Shown: positions 33,621 to 41,977 of the stretch, in pieces
How positions within the stretch are numbered: the first letter of the stretch is position 1
How the letters are laid out: every line of letters begins with the position of its first letter
From: Dolomitihabitans soli
GTDB lineage: Bacteria; Actinomycetota; Actinomycetes; Streptosporangiales; Streptosporangiaceae
Assembly (NCBI RefSeq): GCF_022213955.1
Contig: NZ_JAKNTW010000019.1
Location: 1-64,000 of the forward strand
Length of the DNA: 64,000 nucleotides
Reading direction: 5' to 3'
The notes under the pieces: model-generated
Databases searched by the model: none
The model's input: the letters and a program-made list of their open reading frames with translations, nothing else
Told to the model about the DNA's origin: nothing
Position numbers and translations under genes: made by a program

Positions 33621-33641
33621 CAGTGAATTCTAGAGTGTGTT

Positions 33642-34889
33642 CTAGAGCGTGCCGCCGGTGACCCTGGCCGCGATGTCGGACCGGTGGTGGGCGCCGCGCA
33701 GCCGGATCCGGCCGAGGGCGTCGTAGGCCACCTTGCGGGCCGACTCCAGGTCGGGGCCGGTGCCGACGACGTCGAGCACCCGCCCGCCGGCCGAGACCAC
33801 CCGGCCCGCCTCGTCGAGCGCGGTGCCGGCGTGCAGCACGTAGGAGTCTTCCACCTCGGCGTCGAGCCCCTCGATCACGTCGCCCTTGACGGGGTCGCCC
33901 GGGTAGTTCTCCGCCGCGAGGACGACGGTCACCGAGGCGCCGCCCCGGTAGGTCAGCGGCGGGAACCCGTCGAGCTTGCCGGTCGCGCACGCCATCAGCA
34001 GCCCCGCCAGCGGCGTCGCCAGCAGGTCGAGCACCACCTGGGTCTCCGGGTCGCCGAAGCGCGCGTTGAACTCGATCACCTGCGGCCCGTCCGCCGTCAG
34101 CGCGAGCCCCGCGTAGAGCACCCCGACGTACGGCAGGCCGCGACGGGCCAGCTCGTCGATGGTGGGCTGCACGACGAGGCGCATCACCTGGTCGGCCAGG
34201 TCCTCGTCGGCCCAGGGCAGCGGCGTGTAGGCGCCCATGCCGCCGGTGTTGGGGCCCGCGTCGTCGTCGTAGGCCCGCTTGAAGTCCTGTGCCGGGCGGA
34301 GCGGCACGGCGGTCGTGCCGTCGCACAACGCGAACAGCGAGACCTCCGGCCCGGCGAGGAACTCCTCCACGACGACCCGCCCGCAGGCCGCCGCGTGCGC
34401 CAGGGCCTCGGCGCGGTCACCGGTGACCACCACGCCCTTGCCGGCGGCCAGCCCGTCGTCCTTCACCACGTACGGCGTGCCGTACTCGTCGAGGGCGGCG
34501 GCCACCTCGCCGGGGGTCGAGCAGACGCGGGAGGCGGCGGTGGGCACGCCGGCCGCGACCATGATCTCCTTGGCGAACGCCTTGGAGCCCTCGATCCGCG
34601 CCGCCTGCGCCGACGGGCCGAAGCACGGGATGCCCACGGCCCTGACCGCGTCGGCGACCCCGGCCACCAGGGGCGCCTCGGGCCCGACCACCACGAGGTC
34701 GGCGGACAGCCGCTCCGCCAGCGCGGTGACGCCCGCGGGGTCGGCGGGGTCCACCGCGTGCAGAGTGGCGATCTGGCCGATCCCGGCGTTGCCGGGGGCG
34801 CAGTGCACCTCCGTCACCTGGGAGTCGGCCTCCAGCGCCCGGCACAGAGCGTGCTCGCGGCCGCCGCTTCCAATCACTAGTACGCGCAC
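33642..34889 (-). CDS. purD: Phosphoribosylamine-glycine ligase (GARS)
   Basis: 415 residues; GTG at 34889 gives [19 protein letters not shown], the canonical start, and was preferred to a longer reading. ATP-grasp enzyme that couples glycine to 5-phosphoribosylamine. Visible: [19 protein letters not shown]-grasp lysine region [30 protein letters not shown], and [17 protein letters not shown] with the metal ligands. First gene of the purD-purC pair. Confidence 0.96.
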   Translation of the reverse strand: MRVLVIGSGGREHALCRALEADSQVTEVHCAPGNAGIGQIATLHAVDPADPAGVTALAERLSADLVVVGPEAPLVAGVADAVRAVGIPCFGPSAQAARIEGSKAFAKEIMVAAGVPTAASRVCSTPGEVAAALDEYGTPYVVKDDGLAAGKGVVVTGDRAEALAHAAACGRVVVEEFLAGPEVSLFALCDGTTAVPLRPAQDFKRAYDDDAGPNTGGMGAYTPLPWADEDLADQVMRLVVQPTIDELARRGLPYVGVLYAGLALTADGPQVIEFNARFGDPETQVVLDLLATPLAGLLMACATGKLDGFPPLTYRGGASVTVVLAAENYPGDPVKGDVIEGLDAEVEDSYVLHAGTALDEAGRVVSAGGRVLDVVGTGPDLESARKVAYDALGRIRLRGAHHRSDIAARVTGGTL

Positions 34890-35228
34890 GTGGCCGAGCC
34901 TATCGGTCGGCGGGTGACGGCAACGGGCGGAGTGGGGGCGCGCATTGCGGGGAACGCATGATCTAGGCAGTCGTGCGGGGTACACTACGGGCCTGGCGAG
35001 TCGTCCTGTGGTAAGTTGGGGCGGCTTTGCGGTCTCTTGACGATTGGAGGTGGTCCGGGATGAATCCTGGTGATCCGTGCAGTACGTGCTCGCGCACGTG
35101 CGTCGTGCGCACCCCCGACCACTCCAATTCGGTCGCTTGATCTGGACCTTCTCGCGCTCTGTCGACTGACGTCGAGGTGACTTCGCGTCGCGCGTGGATC
35201 CTGCCAGGTCGGGCGGGAAGGGACCGCC
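34890..35228. other. Intergenic region between divergent purD and corA
   Basis: About 340 bases. It must hold the promoters for purD and corA. The right half carries a 26-codon open frame with a good RBS (35060-35140) and, between that and corA, a G+C-rich stretch with several short dyads (for example GTCGAC and CGCGTCGCGCG). No riboswitch class could be recognised. Confidence 0.5.
35060..35140 (+). CDS. Candidate 26-residue leader peptide upstream of corA
   Basis: ATG at 35060 preceded by GGAGG (35046-35050) at a spacing of nine; stop TGA at 35138. The peptide starts [19 protein letters not shown] and has three cysteines in eight residues (CSTCSRTC). It ends 88 bases before corA on the same strand. 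Leader ORFs precede Mg2+ transport genes in enterobacteria (mgtL, corL), and cysteine-rich uORFs attenuate genes in mycobacteria; both are precedents only. The sequence shows an ORF with a proper start signal; its translation and role are inference. Confidence 0.45.
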   Translation: MNPGDPCSTCSRTCVVRTPDHSNSVA

Positions 35229-36350
35229 ATGCGCTCACCTATGATCTTTCCGAGGATCAGCCGCCACCCCCGCGTCTCGCACGGGCGGCTCAAGACGGCC
35301 ACCCCACCCGCGGCTGAGCGGGTGAACGGCGCCTGCGTGCCGCCGAGCGAGTCGCTCGTGGAGTTCGCCGCCTACATCGCCGGCCGGAAGGTCGCCGCCG
35401 GCACCATCGTCGAGGCCCTCGACCTGGTGCGGGCACACAACGAGGCCGGCAGGAGCGGGGCCTACGTCTGGGTCGGCCTGCACGAACCGAAGGCGCCCGA
35501 GGTCGAGTGGCTGGCCGAGGTGTTCGGCCTGCACCCCCTCGCCGTCGAAGACGCGGTCAAGGCACACCAGCGGCCCAAGGTCGAAAGGTACGGCGAGTCC
35601 CTCTTCGCCGTGCTGAAGACCGTGGCCTACCTCGAACACGAGGTCATGAGCGACACCACCGAGATCATCGCCACCGGTGAGATCATGGTGTTCGTCGGCG
35701 CCGACTTCGTGGTGACGGTGCGGCACGGGCGGCACTGCCCGCTGACCGAGGTACGGCAGCGGCTGGAGGAGAAGCCGAAGCTGATCGGCCGCGGCCCGGT
35801 CGGCGTGCTCCACGCCATAGCCGACCACGTCGTGGACCGGTACCTCGCGGTGTCCGACCTGATGCAGGAGGAGCTGGAAGAGGTGGAGGCCACCGTCTTC
35901 GCCGACGTGAGCTCCCGCGACATCGGCCGGATCTACCACCTCAAGCGCGAGATGATCGAGATGAAGCGGGCGGTCACCCCGCTCCAGGCCCCGCTGGGCG
36001 CGCTGCCGCAGCGGCGCATGATCCCGACGGAGATGCGCGACTACTTCCGCGACGTCGGCGACCACCTCTCGCGGGTGTGCGAGCAGGTCGAGGCGTCGAA
36101 CGAGCTGTGCAACTCCATCCTGCAGGCCGCGCTGGCCCGCTCGAACGCGCTGGCCAACGAGGACATGCGCAAGATCTCCTCCTGGGTCGCCATCATGGCC
36201 GCGCCCACGATGATCGCGGGCGTCTACGGGATGAACTTCGACTTCATGCCGGAGACGACCTGGGTCCTCGGCTACCCGATGATCATCGGGGCCATGCTGC
36301 TCGTGTGCTCGCTGCTGTATCGCGGCTTCCGCCGTAACGGCTGGCTCTGA
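35229..36350 (+). CDS. corA: CorA-family magnesium/cobalt transporter
   Basis: 373 residues, ATG at 35229 with GGGAAGGG upstream. Long N-terminal cytoplasmic part (about 25-300) with [20 protein letters not shown] and [20 protein letters not shown], helices ending in the stalk, then two membrane helices around the signature [10 protein letters not shown] (GMN motif) with [21 protein letters not shown] as the second. Pentameric inner-membrane channel for Mg2+, Co2+ or Ni2+. The positively charged tail RRNGWL is usual. May be controlled by the small upstream ORF. Confidence 0.95.
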   Translation: MRSPMIFPRISRHPRVSHGRLKTATPPAAERVNGACVPPSESLVEFAAYIAGRKVAAGTIVEALDLVRAHNEAGRSGAYVWVGLHEPKAPEVEWLAEVFGLHPLAVEDAVKAHQRPKVERYGESLFAVLKTVAYLEHEVMSDTTEIIATGEIMVFVGADFVVTVRHGRHCPLTEVRQRLEEKPKLIGRGPVGVLHAIADHVVDRYLAVSDLMQEELEEVEATVFADVSSRDIGRIYHLKREMIEMKRAVTPLQAPLGALPQRRMIPTEMRDYFRDVGDHLSRVCEQVEASNELCNSILQAALARSNALANEDMRKISSWVAIMAAPTMIAGVYGMNFDFMPETTWVLGYPMIIGAMLLVCSLLYRGFRRNGWL

Positions 36351-36514
36351 CCCTTTCGACTTGCCGTGCTCGGTCAGCCTGGTTGGGCTTGCCGTTCGCG
36401 CGGTCGGGACCATGGCGGCGGTCCTGCTCGGTGTGACCACGGCCTTCCCGCCCGGCTCCTCGGCCAGACGGGCCGGCCGCATTCGGATCAGGTTCACCGG
36501 GCTGTGGGGTCCGA

Positions 36515-37453
36515 TCAGACCGCGACCGGCCGGAGCGGGCGGACCGGTTCGGGTACGGCCAGCCCGCGGTCCGTCCAGAGCCGGCGCATGCGGTCGGGAT
36601 AGTCGGTCACCACTCCGGCCACGCCCAGGTCGATCAGTTGTGCGGCGCGTGCGGGGTCGTTGACGGTCCACGGCACGACGGGGATCCCCGCCTGCTCGGC
36701 GCCCGCCATCAACCGCTCCTCGACCAGCGCGTGCTCCGGCGAGAGGGTGGTGGCGCCCACCGAGGCCGCGGCGGCGGCGAGATCGCCGCCGAAGTCGGCC
36801 AGTTCGATCCCGTCGAGCCAGGCGCTGTCCATCGTGGCCCGCTCGACGAGCGCGAAACGCGGTGTGCCCGGCGCCATCGTGACCGCGGCCGACAGAATCC
36901 GCCAGTCGAAGCTGAGGATCGCCGCGCCGCCGAGCCTGTCGTGCCGATCGAGCTCGTCGACCACCATCGCGGTGAACTCCGCCGGATCGGCGGTCAGCTC
37001 CGGCCGGGTCGGATCGGACTTCAGCTCGACGTGCAGCCGGACGTCGTCGGCGTCGTAGGCCGCGACGAGGCCCAGCACGGCCCCGAAGGTCGGCATCCGG
37101 GTGGCCGGCAACGCCACCTGGGTCAGCGTGAACGGATCGTCGGGATGGCGCGGGAAGCGGACCCCGCAGTCGAGCGTGCGCAACTGGGCCAGCGTGAGCG
37201 AGTTGACCGGGCTGCCGACGTAGGGGAAGACGGGATCGCCGTGGTGGGCGGGGCGGGTGTCGGCGCTGGTCACCGGCGACACCGTAAGATCGTGAGTGAG
37301 CACCAGGCGGCGGTCGGCGGTGAGCGCGAGGTCGAACTCAAGCGCGTCTACGCCGACCTCCAACGCGTGGAGTAACCCCGGGAGCGTGTTTTCCGGCCTG
37401 AGCCCTCTGGCTCCCCGGTGTCCGTGGATCTCGACATGCACACCTGGGACCAT
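36515..37453 (-). CDS. Glycerophosphodiester phosphodiesterase
   Basis: 312 residues; ATG at 37453, with a GTG at 37441 as alternative. GDPD TIM-barrel family: HGHRGARGLRPENTLPGLLHA holds both the HR and PENT motifs, EFDLALTADRRLVLTHD the metal ligands and second histidine, and VVPWTVNDPARAAQLIDLGVAGVVTDYPD (quoted in part: PWTVNDPARAAQLIDLG) is the usual C-terminal half. No signal peptide, so cytoplasmic. Hydrolyses glycerophosphodiesters to glycerol 3-phosphate and an alcohol. Monocistronic and convergent with corA. Confidence 0.9.
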   Translation of the reverse strand: MVPGVHVEIHGHRGARGLRPENTLPGLLHALEVGVDALEFDLALTADRRLVLTHDLTVSPVTSADTRPAHHGDPVFPYVGSPVNSLTLAQLRTLDCGVRFPRHPDDPFTLTQVALPATRMPTFGAVLGLVAAYDADDVRLHVELKSDPTRPELTADPAEFTAMVVDELDRHDRLGGAAILSFDWRILSAAVTMAPGTPRFALVERATMDSAWLDGIELADFGGDLAAAAASVGATTLSPEHALVEERLMAGAEQAGIPVVPWTVNDPARAAQLIDLGVAGVVTDYPDRMRRLWTDRGLAVPEPVRPLRPVAV

Positions 37454-37477
37454 ACAGCCCGGGTGTCCGAATCATGC

Positions 37478-37512
37478 GTTACGGCTCGCGCCAACCGGGC
37501 GCGAGCCGTAAC
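37478..37512. terminator. Strong hairpin after purA
   Basis: GTTACGGCTCGCGCC (37478-37492) pairs perfectly with GGCGCGAGCCGTAAC (37498-37512) over a 5-base loop. It sits 7 bases beyond the purA stop on the minus strand and ahead of the phosphodiesterase gene, so it most likely ends the purA transcript. No T-run, as common in high-G+C actinobacteria. Confidence 0.8.
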
Positions 37513-37518
37513 GAAACG

Positions 37519-38802
37519 TCAGATGAGCGGCCGGAGTTGCAGTGTCTGGGTGCGGCCGGGGCCGACGCCGATCGCGGAGATGGCGGCGCCGCTCATCTCC
37601 TCCAGCACCCGGACGTACGCCTGGGCGTTGGCGGGAAGGTCGTCGAACGTCTTCGCCTCGGTGATGTCCTCCTGCCAGCCGGGGAACTCCTCGTAGATCG
37701 GCTTGGCGTGGTGGAAGTCGGTCTGCGTCATCGGGATCTCGTCGTGACGCACGCCGTCGATCTCGTAGGCGACGCAGACGGGGATCCGCTCCAGGCCGGA
37801 GAGGACGTCGAGCTTGGTGAGGAAGAAGTCGGTGACGCCGTTGATGCGGGTCGCGTAGCGGGCGATGACCGCGTCGAACCAGCCGCAGCGGCGGTTGCGC
37901 CCGGTGGTCGTGCCGTACTCGCCGCCGGTTTGACGCAGCCACTCGCCCATGTCGTCGGTGAGTTCGGTCGGGAACGGGCCCGAGCCGACGCGGGTGGTGT
38001 ACGCCTTCAGGATGCCGATCACCCGGGTGAGCCTGGTCGGCGGGATGCCCGAGCCCCCGCACGCCCCGCCGGACGTCGGCGAGGAGGACGTCACGAACGG
38101 GTAGGTGCCGTGGTCGATGTCGAGCAGGTTGCCCTGCCCGCCCTCCAGCAGCACCACCTTGCCGTCGTCGAGCGCCTTGGCGAGGACCAGCGAGGTGTCG
38201 GAGATGTGCGGCTTGAGCCGGTCGGCGTACGCGAGGTACTCGTCGAGGACCTTGGCCGGGTCGATGCTTCTGCGGTTGTAGACCTTGGTCAGCACCTGGT
38301 TCTTCTCGTTGAGCGCGGCCTCGATCTTCTGGCTCAGGATGCCCGGGTCGAGCAGGTCCTGGACCCGGACGCCGATCCGGGCGATCTTGTCGCCGTAGGC
38401 GGGACCGATGCCGCGGCCGGTGGTGCCGATCTTGGCCTTGCCCAGGTAGCGCTCGCTGACCTTGTCGAGCGCCTTGTGGTGAGGCATGATCAGGTGCGCG
38501 TTGGCCGAGATCAGCAGGCGCTCACAGGAGATCCCGCGGGCCTTCAGCCCGTCGATCTCCTCCAGCAGCACCCCGGGGTCGATCACCACCCCGTTGCCGA
38601 TGACCGGCACCACCTCAGGCGAGAGCACACCGGTCGGCAACAGATGCAGCGCATACTTCTGATCACCGATCACGACCGTGTGCCCGGCGTTGTTGCCACC
38701 CTGGTAGCGGACCACGTAATCGACGTCGCCGCCCAGCAGGTCGGTGGCTTTGCCCTTGCCCTCATCGCCCCACTGGGCACCCACGAGAACGACAGCCGGC
38801 AT
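37519..38802 (-). CDS. purA: Adenylosuccinate synthetase
   Basis: 427 residues, ATG at 38802 with GGGGAG upstream. Converts IMP, aspartate and GTP to adenylosuccinate, first AMP-specific step. Signature start [20 protein letters not shown], then [12 protein letters not shown], ATPase-type [14 protein letters not shown], and [17 protein letters not shown] with [14 protein letters not shown] later. A terminator-like hairpin occurs 19-52 bases upstream of the start, between an upstream repeat element and the RBS, which may attenuate transcription. Confidence 0.97.
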   Translation of the reverse strand: MPAVVLVGAQWGDEGKGKATDLLGGDVDYVVRYQGGNNAGHTVVIGDQKYALHLLPTGVLSPEVVPVIGNGVVIDPGVLLEEIDGLKARGISCERLLISANAHLIMPHHKALDKVSERYLGKAKIGTTGRGIGPAYGDKIARIGVRVQDLLDPGILSQKIEAALNEKNQVLTKVYNRRSIDPAKVLDEYLAYADRLKPHISDTSLVLAKALDDGKVVLLEGGQGNLLDIDHGTYPFVTSSSPTSGGACGGSGIPPTRLTRVIGILKAYTTRVGSGPFPTELTDDMGEWLRQTGGEYGTTTGRNRRCGWFDAVIARYATRINGVTDFFLTKLDVLSGLERIPVCVAYEIDGVRHDEIPMTQTDFHHAKPIYEEFPGWQEDITEAKTFDDLPANAQAYVRVLEEMSGAAISAIGVGPGRTQTLQLRPLI

Positions 38803-38820
38803 TGCTTACACTCCCCAGCA

Positions 38821-38854
38821 CAAAACGAAACCCCTGACGCAAGCGCGAAAGGGG
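38821..38854 (-). terminator. Terminator-like hairpin with T-run just upstream of purA
   Basis: On the minus strand CCCCT pairs with AGGGG around a CGC/GCG inner stem and is followed by TTTCGTTTTG. Unlike other hairpins in the window it has a U-tract. It lies between DUF3151 and purA, so it either ends the upstream transcript or attenuates a purA transcript that starts before it. Confidence 0.6.
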
Positions 38855-38884
38855 CTCTTGCACAGTGACTCTACCTGTTTAAAT

Positions 38885-39138
38885 GCGACGCTGCGCGTCG
38901 CGATCCGGGCTGCTTGATGCCACGCGTTGCATCAAGCAGCCTGGACCTCGGCTCCCACCCTCCAAACGAGCCAAGCCCTTCCCTCGGGCACACCGGCGGC
39001 TGGCTGAGAAGCGAGCCAAGTTCTTCTGTTCGGGCGCGCCGGTGGCTGGACTGAGGAGTGAAGGAGCGACGAAGGAGCGGATGAACGACGAGGGAAGCCG
39101 CCGGATGTGAGCGCCCGAACCGCGACGCGCAGCGTCGC
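38885..39138. mobile_element. 254-bp element bounded by 25-bp inverted repeats (MITE-like)
   Basis: GCGACGCTGCGCGTCGC at 38885-38901 is matched perfectly by its reverse complement at 39122-39138, and the match extends inward to 25 bases with two mismatches (CGATCCGGGC against CGGTTCGGGC). Inside are a 12-bp hairpin and a purine-rich half, with no credible gene. Size and ends suit a non-autonomous miniature element or a large intergenic repeat. No target duplication is evident. Confidence 0.5.
38909..38940. other. Perfect 12-bp hairpin inside the element
   Basis: GCTGCTTGATGC and GCATCAAGCAGC flank an 8-base loop (CACGCGTT). One of the strongest dyads in the window; no T-run follows. Confidence 0.8.
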
Positions 39139-39149
39139 CTTGAGCAGGA

Positions 39150-39569
39150 TCAGGTGCCGTTGAGGGCGGTTGTGGCGGCGGGGCTGGAGTCTTTGAGGAA
39201 CTGGGAGCAGCGTTCTGCTTCTTCCTTCTCGCCGATGGCGAGGGCGGCTCTGGCCAGGGCGTGCAGGCAGCGGAGGAAGCCGCGGTTGGGCTCGTGGTCC
39301 CAGGGGATGGGACCGTGGCCCTTCCAGCCGGCGCGGCGTAGCTGGTCGAGGCCGCGGTGGTAGCCGGTGCGCGCGAAGGCGTAGGAGGTCACGGCGTGGC
39401 CCGTGCTGAACGCCTCGTCCGCGAGATCGGCCCAGGCGGCGGAGTAGGCGGGGAAGCGGGCGGCGACGTCGGCGGGCTTCGCGCCGGCCTCCAGTGCCTC
39501 CCTGGCCTCGTCGAGGTCGGGCAACTGGGTGGGCGGCGGCCCGGCGAGAAGGTTGTCGTGCGTGTCCAT
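39150..39569 (-). CDS. DUF3151 family protein
   Basis: 139 residues from the ATG at 39569 (MDTHDNLLAGPPPTQLP); the frame is open further upstream but runs through the deacetylase promoter. Helical, TPR-like: ARFPAYSAAWADLADEAFST, SYAFARTGYHRGLDQLRRAG, WKGHGPIPWDHEPNRGFLRC. This matches DUF3151, an actinobacteria-specific family regularly found between fba and purA, as it is here. Function unknown. Cytoplasmic. Confidence 0.9.
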   Translation of the reverse strand: MDTHDNLLAGPPPTQLPDLDEAREALEAGAKPADVAARFPAYSAAWADLADEAFSTGHAVTSYAFARTGYHRGLDQLRRAGWKGHGPIPWDHEPNRGFLRCLHALARAALAIGEKEEAERCSQFLKDSSPAATTALNGT

Positions 39570-39698
39570 GCAGACAGTCTTACCCGTTGAAACGATCCGG
39601 TGGACGTCGGCCCCCTTCCAGATAACCTGACATTTTCCGGATTCGGAAGATCGTCGAGACAGTCGGCGGTCGCGACGGTCGCTGGGGGAGGTTCGCGC

Positions 39699-40412
39699 GT
39701 GTTCCGCGCACCTGGGCTCGCCCTGCTGCTCGCCGTACTGCTCGGGGTGGTCGGCTCGTGTGGTGTGGTGGCGGAGGAGCCGCGGACCGTGGTCGCGCTG
39801 ACCTTCGACGACGGGCTGGAGTCTCAGCTCGCGGCCGTGGATCTGTTGCGCGAGCACGGCCTGCGGGCGACCTTCTACGTTTCCAGTGGGCTGCTGGGCC
39901 GGGACGGCCGGATGACCGCCGGGCAGGTGCGCGACCTCGCCGAGGCGGGACACGAGATCGGCGGCCACACCCTGACCCATGCCCGGCTGCCCACGCTCTC
40001 CCTCCGGGCCCAGCGCAGGGAGATCTGCGACGACCGCCGGGCGCTGACCGGTCTCGGTCTCGCCGTGCCGACCCTCGCCTATCCCTACGGCGCCTTCGAC
40101 CGGAGCACCGCCGGCCTCGCGAGCGAGTGCGGTTACACCGGTGCGCGCGGTTCGGGCGCGGGCGCGTCCGGCGACCCGTTCAACCTTCCGACCGCGCCCG
40201 CGGTGGTGCGCACCACGAGCCTCGCCACCCTCCAGGGCCACGTACGGCGAAGCGGTCTGGTGACGCTCGTCTTCCACGAGGTGTGCGCCTCCTGCGGGGA
40301 GTACTCCGTGGATCCGGGCGTGCTGGCGGCGTTCCTCGGCTGGCTCGCCGTACAGCCCGGGGTGGAGGTTCGCCCGCTGGGGGAGGCCATGCGCGGGAAA
40401 GAGGCGGGCTAG
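39699..40412 (+). CDS. Exported polysaccharide deacetylase (NodB domain)
   Basis: 237 residues from a GTG at 39699 with GGGGGAG eight bases upstream. Hydrophobic signal LALLLAVLLGVVGSCG; the cysteine suggests a possible lipoprotein (VGSC is a weak lipobox). NodB homology: VALTFDDGLESQ (metal-binding TFDDG), HEIGGHTLTHARLPTLS (HxxxH), TLAYPYGAFDRSTAG and late LVFHEVC. Removes acetyl groups from cell-wall or surface glycans outside the membrane. Convergent with the GT2 gene: the two stops share the palindrome CTAG at 40409-40412. Confidence 0.88.
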   Translation: MFRAPGLALLLAVLLGVVGSCGVVAEEPRTVVALTFDDGLESQLAAVDLLREHGLRATFYVSSGLLGRDGRMTAGQVRDLAEAGHEIGGHTLTHARLPTLSLRAQRREICDDRRALTGLGLAVPTLAYPYGAFDRSTAGLASECGYTGARGSGAGASGDPFNLPTAPAVVRTTSLATLQGHVRRSGLVTLVFHEVCASCGEYSVDPGVLAAFLGWLAVQPGVEVRPLGEAMRGKEAG

Positions 40413-41977
40413 GCGCGGAACAGGCTACGGCGGCGGGGCTGGGACGCCTTTTCGGCCCGCAGCCGTTCGACCTCTTCGGTGAGCTGCGCGACCCGGAGCT
40501 CCAGGCGTTCGGTCTCCGCCTTGAGCTTTGTCGTCTCCTCGTTGTTCGCGCTGCCGGAGAGCTTGGGCTCGGGGGCGTCGGCGGCGGGCAGGAAACCCCA
40601 GGTGGCGCCGTCCACCCAGTAGGTGCCGGCCACGTCCTCGACGGCGTCCTCCACGCTCTCGCCGGGCGTGGCGACCAGGCGGGCGCGGGCGTAGGCGCCG
40701 GTGTGCTCCAGCCGCGCGGTCAGCACCTCGTCGGTCTCCGCGAGTGCGACGTTGATCAGCCCGTAGCCGTGCTCGGCGGCCAGCGCGACCAGCTTGCGCA
40801 GCGTCTCGGGGCGCGGCACCCAGCCGGGCGGGCACACCAGCCGGTACGGCGCGGGCGCGGCGGACCGCGGGGACCGTTCGAGGTAGCGGACCCGGCCGTC
40901 GTTGCGGTAGAGGCCGTGGACGAGGAGGAGGTCGATGTTGGGGCTGTCCTGGGGCTTGCGGCGGTCCTCGGTCAAGGTGTCCCACGGCCCGACGATCGTG
41001 ACCCGCAGGTCGTACAGCGTGCTCGCGAGGATCCCGTCGACCGTGGCCTTGGTGTCCTCGTAGGTCGCGCCGACGGCGTCGACGACGACCTCCAGGTAGG
41101 GGACCAGCCACTGGCGGCGCGGATGGGTCCGCACCCACCGCATGTGGGCGACCCGGTCGGTGACGAAGACCCGGTTGTACCGGCTGACCCTGTCGCCCTC
41201 GCGCATCATCATCGACCTGCCCAGATGCCAGCTCTTGGCGTCGGGCTCCAGGACGAAGGCGGCGCCGTGCTGGGCGAGCCGGTAACCGAGTTCGGTGTCC
41301 TCGCCGAGCACCAGTTCGGTCTCCAGCGGCCCCGCCGTACGAAGGAGGCGGGTGTTGACCGAGGCGGCGTTGGTCACGTGCACCCGGTAGGCCACGTCCT
41401 TGGCGGTGCGCATGCCGTCGGTGCGTTCGGCGAGGTCCACGATCCACTTGTGCGGGTCGCTGGCGGTGACGTCGAACAGCTTCCCGCCGTTGCCGCCGGA
41501 GACGGCGGCGTGCACCTCGGCGGGGGTCGGCCAGTCGTCCTCGATGTAGCGGACGTAGCCCATGACCACGAGGTAGTCGGCGAGGTGGTGCCAGCGCATG
41601 TGCGCCTCCACCTCGTCGTGGTGGGTGATCATGTCGGCGTCGAGCCAGTGCACGACGTCGCCCTCGACCACTTCCAGGCCGACGTTGCGCGCGTTGGACC
41701 TGCCACGGGAGCCGGGTTCGGTCCGCAGGAGCCGGGTCCGCTCCGGGATGATCTCCGGGAGCCGGAGCGGTGGCGAGGTGCCGTCGTCCACCACGATCAC
41801 TTCGAGCAGGTAGGAGGGGTAGCTCTGGGCGGCGAGGGCGGCGAGGGTGAGATCGAGCTTGTCCTGGTGCCCGTAGGCCGCGATGACCACGCTGACCGGG
41901 AGGTAGGGCTGCCAGTCGCCGATGTCCGGAGGGGAGAGGATGCTGTAGTCGTTGTGCCGGATACGAGGGGAATTCAC
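40409..41977 (-). CDS. GT2-family glycosyltransferase
   Basis: 522 residues from a GTG at 41977, whose GTGA overlaps the stop of the upstream GT2 gene; longer readings are in another gene's frame. GT-A fold: VSVVIAAYGHQDKLDLTLAA, EVIVVDDGTSPP, SNARNVGLEVVEGDVVHWLDADM (quoted in part: GDVVHWLDADM, the metal-binding DxD) and LVLGEDTELGYRLAQHGAAF (acceptor-side ED). A C-terminal coiled coil (ETTKLKAETERLELRVAQL) ends the protein. Third gene of a coupled methyltransferase-GT2-GT2 operon, presumably for a surface glycan. Confidence 0.87.
   Translation of the reverse strand: MNSPRIRHNDYSILSPPDIGDWQPYLPVSVVIAAYGHQDKLDLTLAALAAQSYPSYLLEVIVVDDGTSPPLRLPEIIPERTRLLRTEPGSRGRSNARNVGLEVVEGDVVHWLDADMITHHDEVEAHMRWHHLADYLVVMGYVRYIEDDWPTPAEVHAAVSGGNGGKLFDVTASDPHKWIVDLAERTDGMRTAKDVAYRVHVTNAASVNTRLLRTAGPLETELVLGEDTELGYRLAQHGAAFVLEPDAKSWHLGRSMMMREGDRVSRYNRVFVTDRVAHMRWVRTHPRRQWLVPYLEVVVDAVGATYEDTKATVDGILASTLYDLRVTIVGPWDTLTEDRRKPQDSPNIDLLLVHGLYRNDGRVRYLERSPRSAAPAPYRLVCPPGWVPRPETLRKLVALAAEHGYGLINVALAETDEVLTARLEHTGAYARARLVATPGESVEDAVEDVAGTYWVDGATWGFLPAADAPEPKLSGSANNEETTKLKAETERLELRVAQLTEEVERLRAEKASQPRRRSLFRA

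Noticed and set aside
38883-39110. 75-residue frame within the inverted-repeat element
   Set aside because: No start signal or recognisable domain; composition follows the repeat, and the frame begins inside the terminal inverted repeat.
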